Assembly (NCBI RefSeq): GCF_002760615.1
Contig: NZ_AWWI01000029.1
Location: 1 to 37,596, forward strand
Direction: 5' to 3'
From: Puniceibacterium antarcticum
Lineage (GTDB): Bacteria; Pseudomonadota; Alphaproteobacteria; Rhodobacterales; Rhodobacteraceae
DNA: 37,596 nt
The first letter of the stretch is position 1; every line of letters starts with the position of its first letter. This document shows, in pieces, positions 34,690 to 37,596 of the stretch. A program made the translations under genes and the position numbers. Under the pieces are notes generated by a model. That model was not told where the DNA came from, made no database searches, and saw only the letters and a program-made list of their open reading frames with translations.

Positions 34690-35613
34690 TCAGGCGCGGG
34701 CCACATCTGGTTGCGGGGAAGAGGCGTCACACTGCGCCAGAAAGTCACCGAGAACCCGCATGCAGTCCTCGAATTCCTCAAGGTGTGGCATGTGGCTGGA
34801 ATTTGGAAAAACATGCCAGCGCACGTTGGGAATAAGGTCTTGAAACGGTTGCATCGTGGCCGGGGTTGCTTCGTCATAGGCCCCAGAAATCAGCAAGGTT
34901 GGCACTTCGATCGCTGTCAGACGGTCGATGACCGACCAGGTCTTCAGCGTGCCCCGGATGTGGAATTCGCTGGGGCCGATCATCGTGTGATAGACTGTCG
35001 GATCGCTTTCGACTGCATCATTGGTGCGCTGCACATCGTCCGGAAGCGGCTGCAGACGGCATATATGGCGGGTGCTGAAAACCTTTGACGCCTCCTTGTA
35101 AGCTGCGCTGTCGGTGGTTCCGGCCTCTTCATGCGCACGCAAGGTCTGCTGCACATTCTGGGGCAGGTCGGCCAGCAAGCGGTTTGCCTCATCGGCCCAA
35201 ATCTCCATGGACGCCGGGGAATCCGCTATGATGAGGGCGCGCAGGCCGACGGGCTGACGTATCGCGAACTCCGCGCCCAGCATCCCCCCCCAGGATTGCC
35301 CGAGAAGGTCGTATCCCGCGTCCAGTTTCAAGTGCGCGATCAGGTTTTCAAGCTCTTCAAGGAACAGATCTACGGTCCAGAAATCGGCCCCCTTTTCAGG
35401 CAGATGGGTCGATTTTCCATTGCCCAGCTGATCGTAATGGATCACCGCGCGCCCGTCCTGCGCCAGCGCCTTGAAGCTGTCGACGTAGTCATGTGTGCAG
35501 CCAGGTCCCCCATGGGCCACGATCAGTGGTGTCTTGTCAGAGGTAAGCTCCCCGGTGACGCGGTACCATGTCTTCCAAGACCGAAAGGGGGCGAAACCTT
35601 CGTGAGTTGTCAT
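34690..35613 (-). CDS. Proline iminopeptidase-family alpha/beta hydrolase (S33)
   Basis: This 307-residue serine exopeptidase is of the prolyl iminopeptidase/tricorn-interacting factor F1 type. HGGPG (34-38) forms the oxyanion and N-terminus-recognition segment, DQLGNGKS follows, and the nucleophile elbow GQSWGG has Ser107. The Asp is expected in SGAYDEATP and the His in NSSHMPHLEE. It acts on N-terminal proline or other residues of short peptides in the cytoplasm. I chose the ATG at 35613, preceded by AAGGA at a normal distance; a TTG at 35640 is the alternative. It is first in the peptide importer operon, so uptake and hydrolysis are likely co-expressed. Confidence 0.9.
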   Translation of the reverse strand: MTTHEGFAPFRSWKTWYRVTGELTSDKTPLIVAHGGPGCTHDYVDSFKALAQDGRAVIHYDQLGNGKSTHLPEKGADFWTVDLFLEELENLIAHLKLDAGYDLLGQSWGGMLGAEFAIRQPVGLRALIIADSPASMEIWADEANRLLADLPQNVQQTLRAHEEAGTTDSAAYKEASKVFSTRHICRLQPLPDDVQRTNDAVESDPTVYHTMIGPSEFHIRGTLKTWSVIDRLTAIEVPTLLISGAYDEATPATMQPFQDLIPNVRWHVFPNSSHMPHLEEFEDCMRVLGDFLAQCDASSPQPDVARA

Positions 35614-35857
35614 GAGGCGGTCCTTGCCTTTCTTGTCCAAACTATTCTCTCGTGCCCGATGCGGGCCGGGGTCAGGCCACGCGATATTTGTCTCTAAGCC
35701 CGTAGTCTGACAGCGGGCCCGAAGGCTGTCCGTGTCACGCTGCGATTTTCACACACAAGTTCCCACCTTCCCCATGGTGAAACCGGTGATAAGAGCTCAG
35801 TCGATCGCGCGATATGCCTAAAAAGTAATCAAGTGTGTTTGCAGCGCGGCGCCTGAT

Positions 35858-35892
35858 GCCCTAAAATTCATCCCTTAGTTGCATTTTAGGGC
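35858..35892. promoter_or_regulatory. Inverted repeat in the divergent region between the peptide operon and the D-aminopeptidase gene
   Basis: GCCCTAAAAT and its exact complement ATTTTAGGGC are separated by 15 bases, within the roughly 350-bp divergent region (35614-35963). A shorter pair (GATCAA at 35915-35920, TTGATC at 35939-35944) lies between it and the D-aminopeptidase start. Either could be a regulator site serving both directions. No regulator gene is adjacent and no clear promoter boxes were found. Confidence 0.4.
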
Positions 35893-35963
35893 TTGCCTTG
35901 GTCGAATCACTGGCGATCAATTAAGAGCTGCTGAGTTTTTGATCAGACACTGGACCCAACCCG

Positions 35964-37526
35964 ATGATTTACCTGAGCCGCGCCATGTTGGAAGACGCAA
36001 TTAACGCCGTGCCAAAGCGGTTTCAGGGTCCGGGTGGACTGATCGGTGTCCTGAAAGACGGCGAAGTCGTAGCAAGCCGCGCCTGGGGATACAGCGATCT
36101 GGCGCGTGGCACCGCGATGAGTGTCGACACACGGATGCCGATCTGTTCGATCTCCAAGCAATTCACCTGTGCGAGCCTTCTGGCAGCGGTTGGCGAGCCT
36201 GAGGTGCTGGACGGCAAACTGCCGCCCTTTCTGCCCTATCTGGCCACCGAACTCCCCTCCGTGCGCCAGCTGTGCCACAATCAGTCCGGGCTGCGGGATT
36301 ACTGGGCGCTGACGGTGCTGCACGGCGGGCTTGCCGAACAGACCTTCCGGCGAGAGGACGCTCTGCCCATGATCGCCCAGATGCGCAGCGGGCATTTCCC
36401 CCCCGGCACCAGTTATTCCTACTGCAACTGCAACTACCGCATCCTGAGCGAGATGATCGAGGCCGAGACGGGCTCGGATCTGGAGACGCTGTATCAGACC
36501 CATATTTGGGGACCTGCGGGTATGAAAACTGCTGTTCTGACCGCCGATACACGCCACCCTGAGGATGGCGTGGTGGGCTATGAAGGCAACGGGGATCATG
36601 GCTTCATGCCCGCCGATAACGGCATCTACTGGCGTGGCGATGCGGGTATTTCAGCCTCGCTGAGTGACATGATGGCATATGAACACTGGATTGATGCCCA
36701 GCGTGAGGACGAAAGTGGACTGTATACCCGCATTTCGAAACAGCCCACTTTCAGCGATGGCACGCAGGCTTGGTACGGCTTTGGGCTTGTCCATGAACGC
36801 ATCGGTGCACTTGCAGTCACCGGCCATGGCGGTGCATTGCGCGGCTTTCGCATTCACCGGCTGTACTGCCCTGAGGTCCGCCTGTCAGTAGTGGTGATGT
36901 TCAATCACGAAGCCGATGCCCATGCCTGTGCTCTGCAGATTGCCTCTGCCGCTTTGGGCAAGACCGAGCCTGCGTCGCGGCCTCTGCCAGAGGGATGGGC
37001 GGGGACCTGGATCGATCACGACCGCGGAATGATGACGCGCATCACACCCGGGCGCCGCACGGTCGACTTCCAGTATTTCACAGATGTAACGCAGCTGAGG
37101 CTTGCCGAAGATGGCAGCCTTGTTGCGCCGGGTGTCAGACTGCAGCGTGCGGGCGATGCTTTGACACTTGGCATCGTCTCTGAAAACACGCAGCGCCAAC
37201 TTGAACCGATTACCGAAGTGCCCGCGATTTGCAGCGTGGATGCAGCTGGAACCTACGAAACCGAGGAACTGCAAACCGAAATGTGCATCGAAATCCGCGA
37301 TGGCGCGGCCAGCATGCAGTTCACCGGCCTTCTAGGAACCGGGCAGATGGAGCCTCTTTACCCGGTCGCGCAGGATGTCTGGGAACTTGTCACACGGCGT
37401 TCGATGGATGCGCCAGCTCCTGGCAGCTGGACGTTCACTGTGATACGCAATGATGATGGTCATGTCACGGGCGGTACATTGTCGTGCTGGCTGGCACGCA
37501 ATATAGCGTATCGAAAGGTGGCCTAG
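35964..37526 (+). CDS. dap: D-aminopeptidase (penicillin-recognising serine peptidase, family S12)
   Basis: The protein has 520 residues, the same length as the D-aminopeptidase of Ochrobactrum anthropi, and resembles it along the whole chain. It removes N-terminal D-amino acids (D-Ala, D-Ser, D-Thr) from peptides and amides. The serine beta-lactamase-like site is intact: Ser62 and Lys65 in CSISKQF, Tyr153 in YSYCNCN and His288 in TGHGGALRG. Two C-terminal beta-barrel domains (about 330-520) end in LSCWLARNIAYRKVA, which closely matches the known enzyme. There is no signal peptide, so it should act in the cytoplasm on imported peptides. It diverges from the peptide importer operon. Confidence 0.92.
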   Translation: MIYLSRAMLEDAINAVPKRFQGPGGLIGVLKDGEVVASRAWGYSDLARGTAMSVDTRMPICSISKQFTCASLLAAVGEPEVLDGKLPPFLPYLATELPSVRQLCHNQSGLRDYWALTVLHGGLAEQTFRREDALPMIAQMRSGHFPPGTSYSYCNCNYRILSEMIEAETGSDLETLYQTHIWGPAGMKTAVLTADTRHPEDGVVGYEGNGDHGFMPADNGIYWRGDAGISASLSDMMAYEHWIDAQREDESGLYTRISKQPTFSDGTQAWYGFGLVHERIGALAVTGHGGALRGFRIHRLYCPEVRLSVVVMFNHEADAHACALQIASAALGKTEPASRPLPEGWAGTWIDHDRGMMTRITPGRRTVDFQYFTDVTQLRLAEDGSLVAPGVRLQRAGDALTLGIVSENTQRQLEPITEVPAICSVDAAGTYETEELQTEMCIEIRDGAASMQFTGLLGTGQMEPLYPVAQDVWELVTRRSMDAPAPGSWTFTVIRNDDGHVTGGTLSCWLARNIAYRKVA

Positions 37527-37596
37527 CAACTTCTATGGTTGCCGCCCATTGTGCAAGGGCCTCGGACTTCTGGGCTTGGTGATCGAGTGCGGTCTT

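Noticed and set aside
1-37596. CRISPR arrays, rRNA genes and riboswitches
   Set aside because: I saw no evenly spaced direct repeats, no rRNA-like sequence and no known aptamer pattern by eye. A covariance-model scan was not possible.

Overview
The window reads as an alphaproteobacterial genome segment, most likely from the Rhodobacteraceae (Roseobacter-type). The evidence is high G+C, codon use rich in GCC/GGC/CTG, a monomeric NADP-dependent isocitrate dehydrogenase, Dpp-type and NitT/TauT-type importers, a PaoABC-like molybdenum hydroxylase, and remnants of IS5, IS66 and IS481 elements. I found no rRNA, tRNA or CRISPR. The segment looks like accessory DNA (plasmid, chromid or island): complete metabolic modules are separated by decayed insertion-sequence scars.

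Layout. (1) 1-201: truncated IS5-type transposase. (2) 0.29-8.37 kb: an extended cyanophycin locus. An isoaspartyl peptidase (iaaA) diverges from cyanophycinase (cphB), cyanophycin synthetase (cphA, TTG start inside cphB), a stand-alone ATP-grasp ligase and a CocE/NonD-type alpha/beta hydrolase. (3) 8.4-10.07 kb: a scar zone with an unidentified repeated coding remnant, a frameshifted IS66 tnpC, the C-terminus of another IS5-type transposase and an antitoxin that has lost its N-terminus. (4) 10.07-15.05 kb: a fumarylacetoacetate-hydrolase-family enzyme diverges from a GntR/FCD regulator, followed by a NitT/TauT-type ABC importer (binding protein, permease, ATPase, permease). (5) 15.1-17.35 kb: icd, ending at a shared bidirectional terminator. 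(6) 17.4-17.9 kb: IS481 scar and a second copy of the unidentified repeat. (7) 18.3-22.0 kb: a three-subunit molybdenum hydroxylase operon (2Fe-2S, FAD/4Fe-4S, molybdopterin). (8) 22.6-26.8 kb: a type III polyketide synthase operon with an isoprenylcysteine-methyltransferase-like enzyme, an RND/MMPL exporter and a small exported protein. (9) 26.97-27.19 kb: IS66 C-terminal scar. (10) 27.5-37.5 kb: a peptide-use region with leucyl aminopeptidase, a five-gene operon (prolyl-iminopeptidase-like hydrolase, dipeptide/oligopeptide ABC importer) and a divergent D-aminopeptidase.

How the genes fit together. The first module should make and break down a multi-L-arginyl-poly-L-aspartate reserve: CphA builds it, CphB cuts it to beta-Asp-Arg and IaaA splits the isopeptide. 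The ATP-grasp enzyme and the hydrolase are extra and have no assigned role, so they are the most open part of the locus. The last module imports short peptides and hydrolyses them with enzymes of different specificity, including one for D-amino-acid N-termini. The type III PKS operon has the gene content expected for making, methylating and exporting an alkylpyrone or alkylresorcinol lipid. All functional calls come from reading motifs and recalled family features; no database search was run.
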